A stretch of DNA of 64,000 bases from CAZLIC01 sp964559535 (GTDB taxonomy: Bacteria > Pseudomonadota > Alphaproteobacteria > Rhodobacterales > Rhodobacteraceae). Location of the stretch: positions 1 to 64,000 of the forward strand of contig CAZLIC010000007.1 of NCBI GenBank assembly GCA_964559535.1. The letters run 5' to 3'. Numbering within the stretch: position 1 is the first letter of the stretch; every line of letters starts with the position of its first letter. The notes below the pieces were generated by a model, which did no database searches, was not told the DNA's origin, and worked only from the letters and a program-made list of their open reading frames with translations. A program made the translations under genes and the position numbers. This document shows, in pieces, positions 52,618-60,873 of this stretch.

Positions 52618-53829
52618 TTAACCCCGGCCGCCCGTCGCGCAAAGCAAATCCGCGTTCCTGGCCGCCATGTGTGCCTCGGCCGGCGGTTCCGGAAGGCGCA
52701 TCACCGGCATCAGCTCGCGCAGCGCATCGTGGTGGCGCTTCAGCCCGTATTCCAGATCGGACAGGTGGAAGGCGTCAAAGGCAAGGCTCTTCATCGATTC
52801 GTCCGACCAGATCGACAGCTGCCGGTCCTCGCGCGAGGTGTCGCGGTCGATCCGCACCGCCAGATAGCGGGCCAGCCGCTGCTGCCGGGTTTCGCCCGCC
52901 CGCCGGTACAGCCGCCCCGTCAGCCGCGTCTTGCGCGGGCCCAGGGGAAGGTCCTGATAGAACTGTGCCTCTTCGGGCGTGAAGACGATGACGGCATTGG
53001 GGAAAAGGCCGAAATAGCTCCATGACCGCTGGAACCTGGGCGGCATCCAGTCGGGCGCCTGCGTCAGCTTCAGGTAGTTCTTCACCGACCAGCGCCGCCC
53101 CGGTGCATCGCCGAACTGGCCGGTCGAGGACATCAGGTTTCCGGGGAAATAGGCGTCGTCGTATTTGCGCCCGTACAGATCCTGCAGTGCCGGGTGGGCC
53201 ATGGCCACGTGATAGCCCTCGTTGTCCACGTCGCGCACCGACTTCCAGTTCACCGGAAGCTCGCCCTCCCAGTCGCCGAAATCGGCGGGCACGATGTCGG
53301 CGGCGCGGTAGGCAGCGAAATCGGCGTCATAGGGGGCCAGCCATTCGGCCACAGGGGGCTGCGGGCCGGGCTGAAAGCGCAGGAAGATGAAGCCGTGGAA
53401 CAGCTCCATCTCCACCGGCTTCAACCCCATCTCGCTGCGCTCCATCGGCCCGAAGGTCTCGGGCCGCGCCGCGCCGCGCAAGCTGCCGTCCAGGTTGTAG
53501 ACCCAGCCGTGGAACGGGCAGACCATGGCGCCCTTGCAGTGGCCCTTGCCGCCGTCCACCACCCTTGCGCCGCGGTGGCGGCAAAGGTTGTGGAACGCCC
53601 GCACCGCGCCGTCCTGCCCGCGCATCACCACTGCGCGTTCACCGAACAGGTCGAAGGCCAGCCAGTCGCCGGGGTTGGCGATGTCGTTCACGTGGCCCGC
53701 CACCTGCCAGTGCGTCAGGAACAGCCGGTCGCGTTCCAGGTCGTTCAGTGCCTGCGAATGATAGGTCCATCCGGGCAGGCCGCGCCGGTCCCAGCCCTCG
53801 GGGATGGCCAGTTTCGTGTGGCGGGTCAT
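52618..53829 (-). CDS. Rieske non-heme iron oxygenase, alpha subunit (1)
   Basis: 403 aa. Rieske [2Fe-2S] ligands Cys83, His85, Cys104, His107 (CRHRGA...CPFHGW). The catalytic iron site is in DVDNEGYHVAMAHPAL, with the His pair spaced by four residues. It belongs to the ring-hydroxylating/quaternary-amine demethylase superfamily. It would need an electron-transfer reductase, which is not encoded in the cluster. It is co-translated with oxygenase 2 (ATGA overlap). Confidence 0.9.
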   Translation of the reverse strand: MTRHTKLAIPEGWDRRGLPGWTYHSQALNDLERDRLFLTHWQVAGHVNDIANPGDWLAFDLFGERAVVMRGQDGAVRAFHNLCRHRGARVVDGGKGHCKGAMVCPFHGWVYNLDGSLRGAARPETFGPMERSEMGLKPVEMELFHGFIFLRFQPGPQPPVAEWLAPYDADFAAYRAADIVPADFGDWEGELPVNWKSVRDVDNEGYHVAMAHPALQDLYGRKYDDAYFPGNLMSSTGQFGDAPGRRWSVKNYLKLTQAPDWMPPRFQRSWSYFGLFPNAVIVFTPEEAQFYQDLPLGPRKTRLTGRLYRRAGETRQQRLARYLAVRIDRDTSREDRQLSIWSDESMKSLAFDAFHLSDLEYGLKRHHDALRELMPVMRLPEPPAEAHMAARNADLLCATGGRG

Positions 53830-54938
53830 GGTGTTGTCTCCATGCGGGAAAGCACCCAGCGGTGGAACCGGTGGATGTCGAACTCTTCGGGCATCAGCGT
53901 GCCGCGAGTGAACGAAGGCGACCGGATGCCGCGCTGGTTCACCTCGGCTGCCCAGCCGTCCTCGTCCATCACCGTCAGGGCAAAGGAGGCGACCCGCGCG
54001 GCATCGAAACCGGGCTGGGCCAGCGTGGCAGCGGGGAAGTACCACTCGGCGGTCAGCCGCGTGGTTTCCGGACCCGTCGGGTCCAGCCGGACAGCGCGGA
54101 CGTAATCGACATGCGCCACCACGTACATTGTGGGGTACAGCGTGACGAAGGTGTAACCCGCGTTTTTCTGCTGTTCTGTCAGGGTGTTGAACGTCGGGCC
54201 GCAGGGCTGGCCATCGGGCGTCCAGGTCACGGCGCCGGGTTTCAGCACGGGCACGCCGGGGGCGCCGTCGGCAGCCTCGGCCGGTGACATGATGCCCTGG
54301 CGGTAGATCGGCACCATATCGCACAGGCTGGGATGAATGCCCGGGCAATGCAGGCATTCGTTGTAGTTCTCCCAGAAGACCTTCCAGTTGCAGGCCAGAT
54401 CGCGGGTCACGCGGTGACCGGTGACCAGGCTGTGCATCGGCCAGTTGTCCAGCGCATGCAGCCCCATGTCTGGCGCCAGCGGGCCGGGGGCGGCCGACAG
54501 GTTCAGGAACAGGAACCCCGCCCATTCGGCAAGTGCGACGGGGTGCAGGCCATGCGCGCCGGCGTCGAAATCGCCGGTGGGCCGGGCCGGGCCGGTGCCG
54601 ACCAGCGCGCCGGTGTCGGCCCGGTAGGCCCAGGCGTGATAGGGACAGCGCACCAGCCTGCCCACCGTCGTTTCCGCCGCGCAAAGCTCGGCGCCGCGAT
54701 GGCGGCAGCTGTTGTGCCAGGCCGCCGCCTGCCCCTCGGGCGTGCGCAGCAGCAGGACCGGCGCGCTGCCGATGGTCAGCGGCCGCTGCGTTCCGGCAGG
54801 CAGGTCGGCCGCGCGGCCCGCGCAGATCCATTCGCGGGCAAAGATTGCCCGCTGTTCCTGCGCGTACCAGTCGGGCGACAGGTAGGCCGCGCGGGGCAGG
54901 CCGGGCGGGCAGTGCGGCAACAGGGGCGAGGCATCCAT
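53826..54938 (-). CDS. Rieske non-heme iron oxygenase, alpha subunit (2), GbcA-like
   Basis: 370 aa. Rieske ligands Cys78, His80, Cys98, His101 (CRHRGAE...CPYHAW). The iron-site block ENYNECLHCPGIHPSL resembles glycine-betaine monooxygenase GbcA and related quaternary-amine demethylases more than aromatic dioxygenases. The shorter length also fits. Substrate unknown. Overlaps the GcvT-like gene by TGATG. Confidence 0.88.
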   Translation of the reverse strand: MDASPLLPHCPPGLPRAAYLSPDWYAQEQRAIFAREWICAGRAADLPAGTQRPLTIGSAPVLLLRTPEGQAAAWHNSCRHRGAELCAAETTVGRLVRCPYHAWAYRADTGALVGTGPARPTGDFDAGAHGLHPVALAEWAGFLFLNLSAAPGPLAPDMGLHALDNWPMHSLVTGHRVTRDLACNWKVFWENYNECLHCPGIHPSLCDMVPIYRQGIMSPAEAADGAPGVPVLKPGAVTWTPDGQPCGPTFNTLTEQQKNAGYTFVTLYPTMYVVAHVDYVRAVRLDPTGPETTRLTAEWYFPAATLAQPGFDAARVASFALTVMDEDGWAAEVNQRGIRSPSFTRGTLMPEEFDIHRFHRWVLSRMETTP

Positions 54939-56113
54939 CAGAATACTCCCGGCGGGGTGGCACGGCGGCGGTCGGGCAGGAAGAACGGCCGCGGAACCAC
55001 TGCCGCTTTCAGCATCAGCTTTTCATAATGCAACTCGCGCATGGCATAAATCTCGACCCAAAGGTCGTTTCCTTGCACAAATCGAGCCTTGACCTGCGCT
55101 ATGGCGATATTGGCCTTCAGCGTGGGCGACCATGCGGCGGCGGTGATTGTGCCTGCTTCGGACTTCTGCTTGTGGTACAGAATGGCGCCTTCGGCCGGGA
55201 TGTTGCCGGGGATGTCGAGGCCCACCAGCGCCCATTCGCTGCCTTGTTCCCTCTCGCGCAGCAGGGCGGCGCGGCCGGTGAACGGGCCCTTGTCCCAGCC
55301 GATCATCCAGTCGAGCCCCAGTTCCAGCGGCGACCGCGCGCGGTTGGCGCGCACGGCGTGCTGCACGGGGGTAAAATCCAGCCCGGCGACAATAAAACCG
55401 GCCTCGAGCCGCGCGATGTTCAGCGCATCGCTGCCGATGGGCCGGATGCCCCAGGGCGTGCCCTTTTCCATCAGAAGGTCCCACAGGGCCAGCGCATCGG
55501 CGGGATCACACCACAGTTCGTAACCCAGATCGCCGGTGAACCCGGTGCGGCTGACCATCAGGCCGCGGCCGAAGGGGAAAGTCTGGCAGCGGAAGGACTT
55601 CAGACTGTCAATATCGAACCCTGCCGCCCGCAGCACGCTGGCGCTGCATGGCCCTTGCAGGGAAAGCGATGCAATATCATCGGTTTCCTCGCGGACTTTC
55701 ACGTCATACCCGAAGGCCGAGTCCAGCAGCCACGGCAGGTGCCGTTCCTGGCAGCAGATGCGGAAATCGGTGGGCGAGAGGCGGAACAGCGTGCCGTCAT
55801 CCACCACCTTGCCCGCATCGTCGCACCAGGCGGTGTAATGGACGCCGCCGGGGGCAAGCTTGCCCACATCGCGCAGGGTCAGGCGGTTCAGATAGTCCTG
55901 CGCGTCCGGTCCGGTGATGCGGTATTTGGTCATCGGGCACAGGTCATAGACCCCGGCTGCATTGCGCAGGGCCGTGTATTCCATGGCAGAATCGCCATAG
56001 CAGAGCGGCGCGGCATAGCCCGCCCAGGGGCCCCAGCGGAACTGCAGGCACAGGGGCGCGGTGCGCGGGTGGAAATGTGTGGGGCGCAGCGGGGTGCGGT
56101 AGTGCGTGGTCAT
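54938..56113 (-). CDS. GcvT-fold aminomethyltransferase-like protein
   Basis: 391 aa. It has the tetrahydrofolate-binding GcvT fold: GVYDLCPMTKYRITGPDAQDYLNRLT, then SRTGFTGDLGYELWC and the C-terminal barrel (SPTLKANIAIAQVKARF). Proteins of this fold move a methyl or methylene group from a methylated substrate to THF (GcvT, the C-terminal part of dimethylglycine and sarcosine dehydrogenases, DmdA). No lipoyl-protein genes are nearby, so it is not the housekeeping glycine-cleavage T protein. Coupled to both flanking genes. Confidence 0.88.
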   Translation of the reverse strand: MTTHYRTPLRPTHFHPRTAPLCLQFRWGPWAGYAAPLCYGDSAMEYTALRNAAGVYDLCPMTKYRITGPDAQDYLNRLTLRDVGKLAPGGVHYTAWCDDAGKVVDDGTLFRLSPTDFRICCQERHLPWLLDSAFGYDVKVREETDDIASLSLQGPCSASVLRAAGFDIDSLKSFRCQTFPFGRGLMVSRTGFTGDLGYELWCDPADALALWDLLMEKGTPWGIRPIGSDALNIARLEAGFIVAGLDFTPVQHAVRANRARSPLELGLDWMIGWDKGPFTGRAALLREREQGSEWALVGLDIPGNIPAEGAILYHKQKSEAGTITAAAWSPTLKANIAIAQVKARFVQGNDLWVEIYAMRELHYEKLMLKAAVVPRPFFLPDRRRATPPGVF

Positions 56114-57564
56114 GCGGCCCCCTTGATGATCGCGCCCGCGGCGTTCCAGCCTGCACTTCCGGTCAGCCAGCCGCCTGGGTGGCTGCCCGCCCCAGCCAGC
56201 CAGAGACCAGGAAGCGGCGTGGCGTAGTGGGCTGTTTCTGGCGTCGGACGCAGGAACAGCATCTGTTCCACCGATTGTTCGGCCTGATGCCAGCAGCCGC
56301 CATCCGGCCCGCCTGCCGCCGCAATATCCGAAGGCAGCGCCAGCTCTGCCTTCTCGATCAGCGCCTTGAGCCCCGGCGCGTGGGTTTCCAGCACGCGCAG
56401 GCAGTTGGCCAGCAGGGCGTCCCGCGCGGCGTCGGGGTTGGCGGGGGACGGGGGGGCGGACTGGACAAGCGCCGAGAGCATCATGGGCGCCGCAGGATCA
56501 AGCGCGCGGGGCAGCACGATCTCCATCACAGGGTCGGTTGCTATGTCATTGTACTTGGCGGGATTCCAGGCGTTCTCGACGGCATCGACGGATGGCGCGA
56601 TCACCAGACGGCCCGCCGTGCTCGCGCCGCGGAAGGCGGGCATGTTCGAAAGCTGCAAGGTCAGCCGCGCGGTGGTGCCACGGGCGCGGATCTGGCGGGT
56701 GCGGGTGAAGAATCCGTTGTCCAGAAGACGGGGGCCGACAAGCTGCAGGAAGGTGGTGCGCGGGCTGATGGCCGAAACCACGTGCTGCGCCACCAGCGTT
56801 TCGCCGCTGGCCAGCACCACGCCCGCCGCGCGGTGGTTCGCGGTCCAGACCTTGGCAACCGGGTCGCCCGTGCGGAGGATGACGCCTGCGGCCTGGACGG
56901 CCTTTGTCATGGCGGCGATGACGGCGACGGGGCCGCCTTTCGGGAAGCCAAGGGGGCCGAGGGCCATGCGATTCAAGAGCAGGATCAAGGTGTTGGGCGA
57001 GCGCGGGCCGGCATGGGCGCCCAGGCAGGCATCAAGGGCCAGAAGGCCCTGCAGCAACGGGTCTGACAGGTCATCTTCGGCCACGTCGGCGACGTTGGTC
57101 AGGATCAGGCGCAGAAGGTCGCGGAAGGGCACGGTACCGCGGCGGCGCAGGTTCAGGCCCAGTTTCGCCAGCGTGCCCCATTCGTTGCCCTTGCCCGACA
57201 GCCGCGGGGGCGTCATCGCGTTGAAGGGCGCCAGAGAATCTGCGTGGGATTTCAGCCGGTTCCACAACGCGGCCCAGGCCGTTGCGTCAGGCCCGTCGGC
57301 GCGGGCACCTTGCACGGTGCGATGCGCGCCGATGTCGGACAAAACCGTCGTGGGCACATCGGTTGCGGCCCATTCCAGACCGTGACGGGCAAGCTCCATG
57401 GCGGCCAGCCGGGCGTCGGGACGGGGGGCGAGGTGGGCCCATTTCGCGGCGCCGCCGGTCTGCGCGGAACCTTCCACCAGCGTCACCTTGCGGCCGTCTT
57501 GTGCCAGACGGAAGGCGCAGGACAGGCCATTGATGCCGCCGCCGATGATGATGACGTCGGTCAT
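56110..57564 (-). CDS. FAD-dependent oxidoreductase (COG1233-like)
   Basis: 484 aa. N-terminal FAD Rossmann motif VIIIGGGINGLSCAFRLAQDGRKVTLVEG (4-32). C-terminal FAD-binding block LPGLWLAGAGSHPGGWLTGSAGWNAA. Belongs to the phytoene dehydrogenase-like group of flavin oxidoreductases, most of which are not carotenoid enzymes outside crt clusters. Role may be oxidation of a C-N bond of a pathway intermediate. Overlaps the GcvT-like gene by ATGA. Confidence 0.87.
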   Translation of the reverse strand: MTDVIIIGGGINGLSCAFRLAQDGRKVTLVEGSAQTGGAAKWAHLAPRPDARLAAMELARHGLEWAATDVPTTVLSDIGAHRTVQGARADGPDATAWAALWNRLKSHADSLAPFNAMTPPRLSGKGNEWGTLAKLGLNLRRRGTVPFRDLLRLILTNVADVAEDDLSDPLLQGLLALDACLGAHAGPRSPNTLILLLNRMALGPLGFPKGGPVAVIAAMTKAVQAAGVILRTGDPVAKVWTANHRAAGVVLASGETLVAQHVVSAISPRTTFLQLVGPRLLDNGFFTRTRQIRARGTTARLTLQLSNMPAFRGASTAGRLVIAPSVDAVENAWNPAKYNDIATDPVMEIVLPRALDPAAPMMLSALVQSAPPSPANPDAARDALLANCLRVLETHAPGLKALIEKAELALPSDIAAAGGPDGGCWHQAEQSVEQMLFLRPTPETAHYATPLPGLWLAGAGSHPGGWLTGSAGWNAAGAIIKGAA

Positions 57565-57723
57565 GCGTCGCACACCGCGCCAGCGTGCGCTGCGTCAAAC
57601 ATCGGGAATTGCTGGGTTTTCCGGATCATGGTGGTGGAGTTCTTCGGTAGTATTCCCGTAGTTGCCTTGCAACTACGCGCCGACACGGAAGGACGCGTTA
57701 ACCAATGGGTGCAAATCGGGGCG
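57565..57723 (-). promoter_or_regulatory. Gap between the two FAD oxidoreductase genes
   Basis: 159 bp, one of only two sizeable gaps in the cluster. It contains GTAGTTGCCTTGCAACTAC (about 57658-57676), a near-perfect palindrome with arms GTAGTTGC/GCAACTAC, which could be an operator or a hairpin. A second promoter here is plausible. Confidence 0.45.
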
Positions 57724-59337
57724 TCAGATGACCGGATAGGCATCGCGCATCCCCTTTCCGCGTCTGGCTTCGGCCAGAACCTCGGCCGCCGCGTTGCGCC
57801 CCGGTGCGCCCATGACGCCGCCGCCGGGATGGGTGGACGAGCCGCACATCCACAGGCCCCGGATGGGCGAGCGGTACTGCGCCCAGCCGGGCACCGGGCG
57901 GTTGAAGAGGAGCTGGTCGAAGGTCAGCTCGCCCTGGAAGATATTGCCCTCGGTCAGGCCCACTTCCGCTTCCAGTTCGCGCGGGGTGCGGACCTCGACG
58001 TGCAATACCTTGTTCCTGAAGCCGGGCGCGTAGTGTTCGATCTGGTCAAGGCAGGTGTCGCGAAAGGCATCGCGGTCGGCATCCGTCCACGGTCCGCCGG
58101 CGATGCGGGGGGGTGCGTATTGCACGAAGCAGGACATGAAGTGCTTGCCGGGCGGCACCATGGTGGGGTCGATCATGGTGGGGATCATGCAGTCCTGGAA
58201 CGGATCGCGGCTGAAGCGGCCCGCCTTCCAGTCGTCATAGGCGCGTTCCATGCGGTCGACGCTGTCGGTGAAATGCAGGTCGCCCTTTAGGTTCGGCGCT
58301 CCTTTCGGCAGTGCGGGGAATTCGGGCGCCGAGTCGAGCGCGATGTTCAGCTTGCCCGAGGACCCGCGTGTCTTGAACTTGCGGACGGCCTGAACGAAGT
58401 CGCCGGGCAGGTGGCGTTCCTCGACGGCGGACAGAAAGGTACGCTTGGCATCCATCGAGGAAATCACGTGGGCGGCGCGGATTTCGGTGCCGTTGTCCAG
58501 CACCACACCCTTCGTATAGCCGTTCTCGACCAGCACCTTGTCCACGCCGTGCCCGGTGCGGACCGAACCGCCTGCGGCGATGAGCGATTTGGTCAGGGCC
58601 TGGGTGATGGCGCCCATGCCGCCACGGGCGAAGCCCCAGGCGCCGATATTGCCATCGACGTCGCCCATGTAGTGATGGAGCAGCACGTAAGCCGACCCCG
58701 GCGACATCGGCCCCAGCGCCGTACCGATGATGCCCGACACTGCAAGGTAGGCCTTGATGACGGGGTTTTCGAAATAGTTGTCGAGGTAGTCCGACACGCT
58801 CATCGTCCAGAAGCGCACCATGTCGGCCACCTCGGCCGCCGACAACTCGCCCACCTTGCGCGCAAGCCAGGCCATTTCCGACAGGTCGCGCGGGCGGAAC
58901 GAGGCGGGGTCGGGCGGGGTGCGCAGAAGCATCGGGCGGATGAAGCGGCAGTGGCGCAGGATGTCGCGCGAGTAGATGTCGTAGGCCTCGGCATCGCGGG
59001 GGGAGTGGCGGGCGAATTCGCGGCGGTTCGCGTCGTGGTCGCGGAACATGCCCAGGTAGCCGCCGCCCTGCTGGAACACCGCGCCGCCCTCATAGGGCAG
59101 GATCTGCAGGCCGTACTTCGGCAGTTCGAGATCGCGCATGATCTCGGGCCGGAACAGCGAGGCGACGTAGGAGCAGTTCGAGTAGAGGAAGCCCGGGTAG
59201 AGTTCACGGCTGACGGCGGCGCCGCCGATCCAGTCGTTCTTTTCCACCACCTCGACCCGCATTCCGGCGCGGGCGAGGTAGCAGGCGGTGACCAGCCCGT
59301 TGTGGCCGGCGCCGATGATGACGGCATCAAGGGTCAT
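57724..59337 (-). CDS. FAD-dependent oxidoreductase (phytoene dehydrogenase-like)
   Basis: 537 aa. FAD motif AVIIGAGHNGLVTACYLARAGMRVEVVEK (5-33) and C-terminal block IRGLWMCGSSTHPGGGVMGAPGRNAA (about 498-523). Same superfamily as the next enzyme but only distantly similar. No carotenoid genes are nearby. It overlaps the aminotransferase stop by ATGA, so it is likely to work on the aminotransferase product or a parallel amine. Confidence 0.88.
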   Translation of the reverse strand: MTLDAVIIGAGHNGLVTACYLARAGMRVEVVEKNDWIGGAAVSRELYPGFLYSNCSYVASLFRPEIMRDLELPKYGLQILPYEGGAVFQQGGGYLGMFRDHDANRREFARHSPRDAEAYDIYSRDILRHCRFIRPMLLRTPPDPASFRPRDLSEMAWLARKVGELSAAEVADMVRFWTMSVSDYLDNYFENPVIKAYLAVSGIIGTALGPMSPGSAYVLLHHYMGDVDGNIGAWGFARGGMGAITQALTKSLIAAGGSVRTGHGVDKVLVENGYTKGVVLDNGTEIRAAHVISSMDAKRTFLSAVEERHLPGDFVQAVRKFKTRGSSGKLNIALDSAPEFPALPKGAPNLKGDLHFTDSVDRMERAYDDWKAGRFSRDPFQDCMIPTMIDPTMVPPGKHFMSCFVQYAPPRIAGGPWTDADRDAFRDTCLDQIEHYAPGFRNKVLHVEVRTPRELEAEVGLTEGNIFQGELTFDQLLFNRPVPGWAQYRSPIRGLWMCGSSTHPGGGVMGAPGRNAAAEVLAEARRGKGMRDAYPVI

Positions 59338-60668
59338 TCCGCGGCCTGTGCCACCTGTTCCAGCGTGCGGCCCACCGCAGTTTCAAAGGCCGTCAGGGTT
59401 TCGGCAAGGCAGGTGTCGTCATGCGCCTCGCAGATGAACCACGGCTCGCGGCTGTCGGGTTCGCAGATGATGCCCAGGTCGTGCAGGTGCAGCGCCATGG
59501 CGTCGTAGAAGGAGTAGTCCGACTTCTTCCAGTCGCGGTAGTTGTCAGGCGCCCTGTCGGCGAAGAACAGGCCGAACATCGAGGGCTGGCCGGTGAAGCT
59601 GTGGGTGATGCTGCGGCGTTGCAGGATGGTGCTGATGCCCGCCTTCAGCCGCTCACCATAGGCGGCGATGGTTTCCAGCGCGGGGGTTTCGTCCAGGATG
59701 CGCAGGCATTCCTCGGCCGCGGCCAGGCTGACGGAATGGGCGGTATAGGTGCCGCCGTGCGCCGCGCCGCCGTAGCGGATGGTGCGCATCACCTCTTCGC
59801 GGCCCGCCATGGCGCTGATGGGATAGCCGTTGGCCAGCGCCTTGGCGAAGGTCGAGATGTCGGGGACCACGCCGAGCAGCGACTGCACGCCGCCGCGGGC
59901 GACGCGGAAGCCCGTCTTCACCTCGTCGATGATCATCAGGACGCCGTATTGCGTGCACAGCTCACGGGCGCGCTGCACGTACTCTTTCGTCGCCGAGATG
60001 GCGCAGCAGTTGCCCTGGATCGGCTCGATCAGCATGGCGGCCATGGCGTTGCCATGGGTACGGAAGGTGTCTTCCAGACGCTGGATGTCGTTCATCGGCG
60101 TCAGGTGGACCAGGCTGCGCAGGTCCACCGGAATGCCCTTGGACCACGGCCGCACGTTCGGTTCGCCCAACTCGGGCGACCAGTTTTCCAGGTCGACCGA
60201 CCAGAAGGCGGCGTCGAACAGGCCGTGATAGCCGCCCTCGACCATCAGGTACTGGTCGCGGCCGGTATGCGCGCGGGCCAGCCGCAAGGCGGCCATCACC
60301 GCCTCGGTGCCCGAGTTGGAGAAGCGCACAAGGTCCATCCCCGGCACCATCTTGCAGATGCGGTCGGCCACGGCCAGTTCGCGCTCGGTCGACAGGGCAA
60401 AGACGCCGCCTACTTCCATGCCCCGGCGGGCGGCGGCATCGACGCGGTCATCGCCATAGCCAAGGATCGCGGGGCCGTAACCCATGCGGTAGTCGATGTA
60501 GTCGTTGCCGTCGATGTCCCAGAAGCGGGCGCCCTTGCCGTGGTCGACATAGATCGTGCGGTCCTCGCCCCAGTACCGGAAGGTCGAGGCAACGCCGAGC
60601 GGAAGTCGCCGGTTGGCGCGCTGCCAATGTGCGTTGGACTTGGCAAGGCTGCGGCGGGCGGCGGGCAT
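59334..60668 (-). CDS. Class III PLP-dependent aminotransferase
   Basis: 444 aa. Fold type I motifs: SNSGTEAVMAALRLAR (118-133), IIDEVKTGFR with PLP-binding Asp248, and TFAKALANG with catalytic Lys276. The sequence is of the glutamate-1-semialdehyde aminomutase-like branch, but the context is catabolic and not tetrapyrrole synthesis. AAGGAG lies 6 nt upstream of the ATG. First gene of the cluster in transcription order, behind a possible operator at 60760-60776. Confidence 0.9.
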   Translation of the reverse strand: MPAARRSLAKSNAHWQRANRRLPLGVASTFRYWGEDRTIYVDHGKGARFWDIDGNDYIDYRMGYGPAILGYGDDRVDAAARRGMEVGGVFALSTERELAVADRICKMVPGMDLVRFSNSGTEAVMAALRLARAHTGRDQYLMVEGGYHGLFDAAFWSVDLENWSPELGEPNVRPWSKGIPVDLRSLVHLTPMNDIQRLEDTFRTHGNAMAAMLIEPIQGNCCAISATKEYVQRARELCTQYGVLMIIDEVKTGFRVARGGVQSLLGVVPDISTFAKALANGYPISAMAGREEVMRTIRYGGAAHGGTYTAHSVSLAAAEECLRILDETPALETIAAYGERLKAGISTILQRRSITHSFTGQPSMFGLFFADRAPDNYRDWKKSDYSFYDAMALHLHDLGIICEPDSREPWFICEAHDDTCLAETLTAFETAVGRTLEQVAQAAE

Positions 60669-60873
60669 AAAAGACTCCTTGCCGGTCCGCGAGGGGCGGC
60701 CGGTCGTGCGCTGGGTTTGGGTTCCGATACCGGCAGGATGCCCGGATTCTGACTGGGCTGTCAATATGATTTTGACCGGACTTTCAATACACGCGCCTTG
60801 ACCGGCAGCGCGGGGCTGTCATCAAGCCTGCACACTGGCCGGGCTAGAGCAGCGGCATTTCCCGGAGGATCGG
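60669..60873. promoter_or_regulatory. Divergent promoter region with operator-like palindrome
   Basis: 205 bp between the aminotransferase (-) and the RimB-RimK gene (+). It contains GTCAATATGATTTTGAC (60760-60776), an imperfect 17-bp palindrome with perfect GTCAA/TTGAC ends. On the minus strand TTGAAA (near 60785) lies just upstream. Binding by a cluster regulator is inferred only. Confidence 0.45.

Noticed and set aside
54938..56113. DMSP demethylase DmdA
   Set aside because: Same fold, but the SRTGFTGDLGYELWC block and length resemble GcvT and dimethylglycine dehydrogenase domains more than DmdA. Context favours an amine substrate.
56110..59337. Phytoene dehydrogenase / carotenoid pathway
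   Set aside because: The two FAD proteins share superfamily motifs with phytoene desaturases, but no crt genes or carotenoid context are present. They sit in a catabolic operon.
59334..60668. Glutamate-1-semialdehyde aminomutase (hemL)
   Set aside because: Sequence is of that general branch, but the operon is catabolic, and no tetrapyrrole genes are near.
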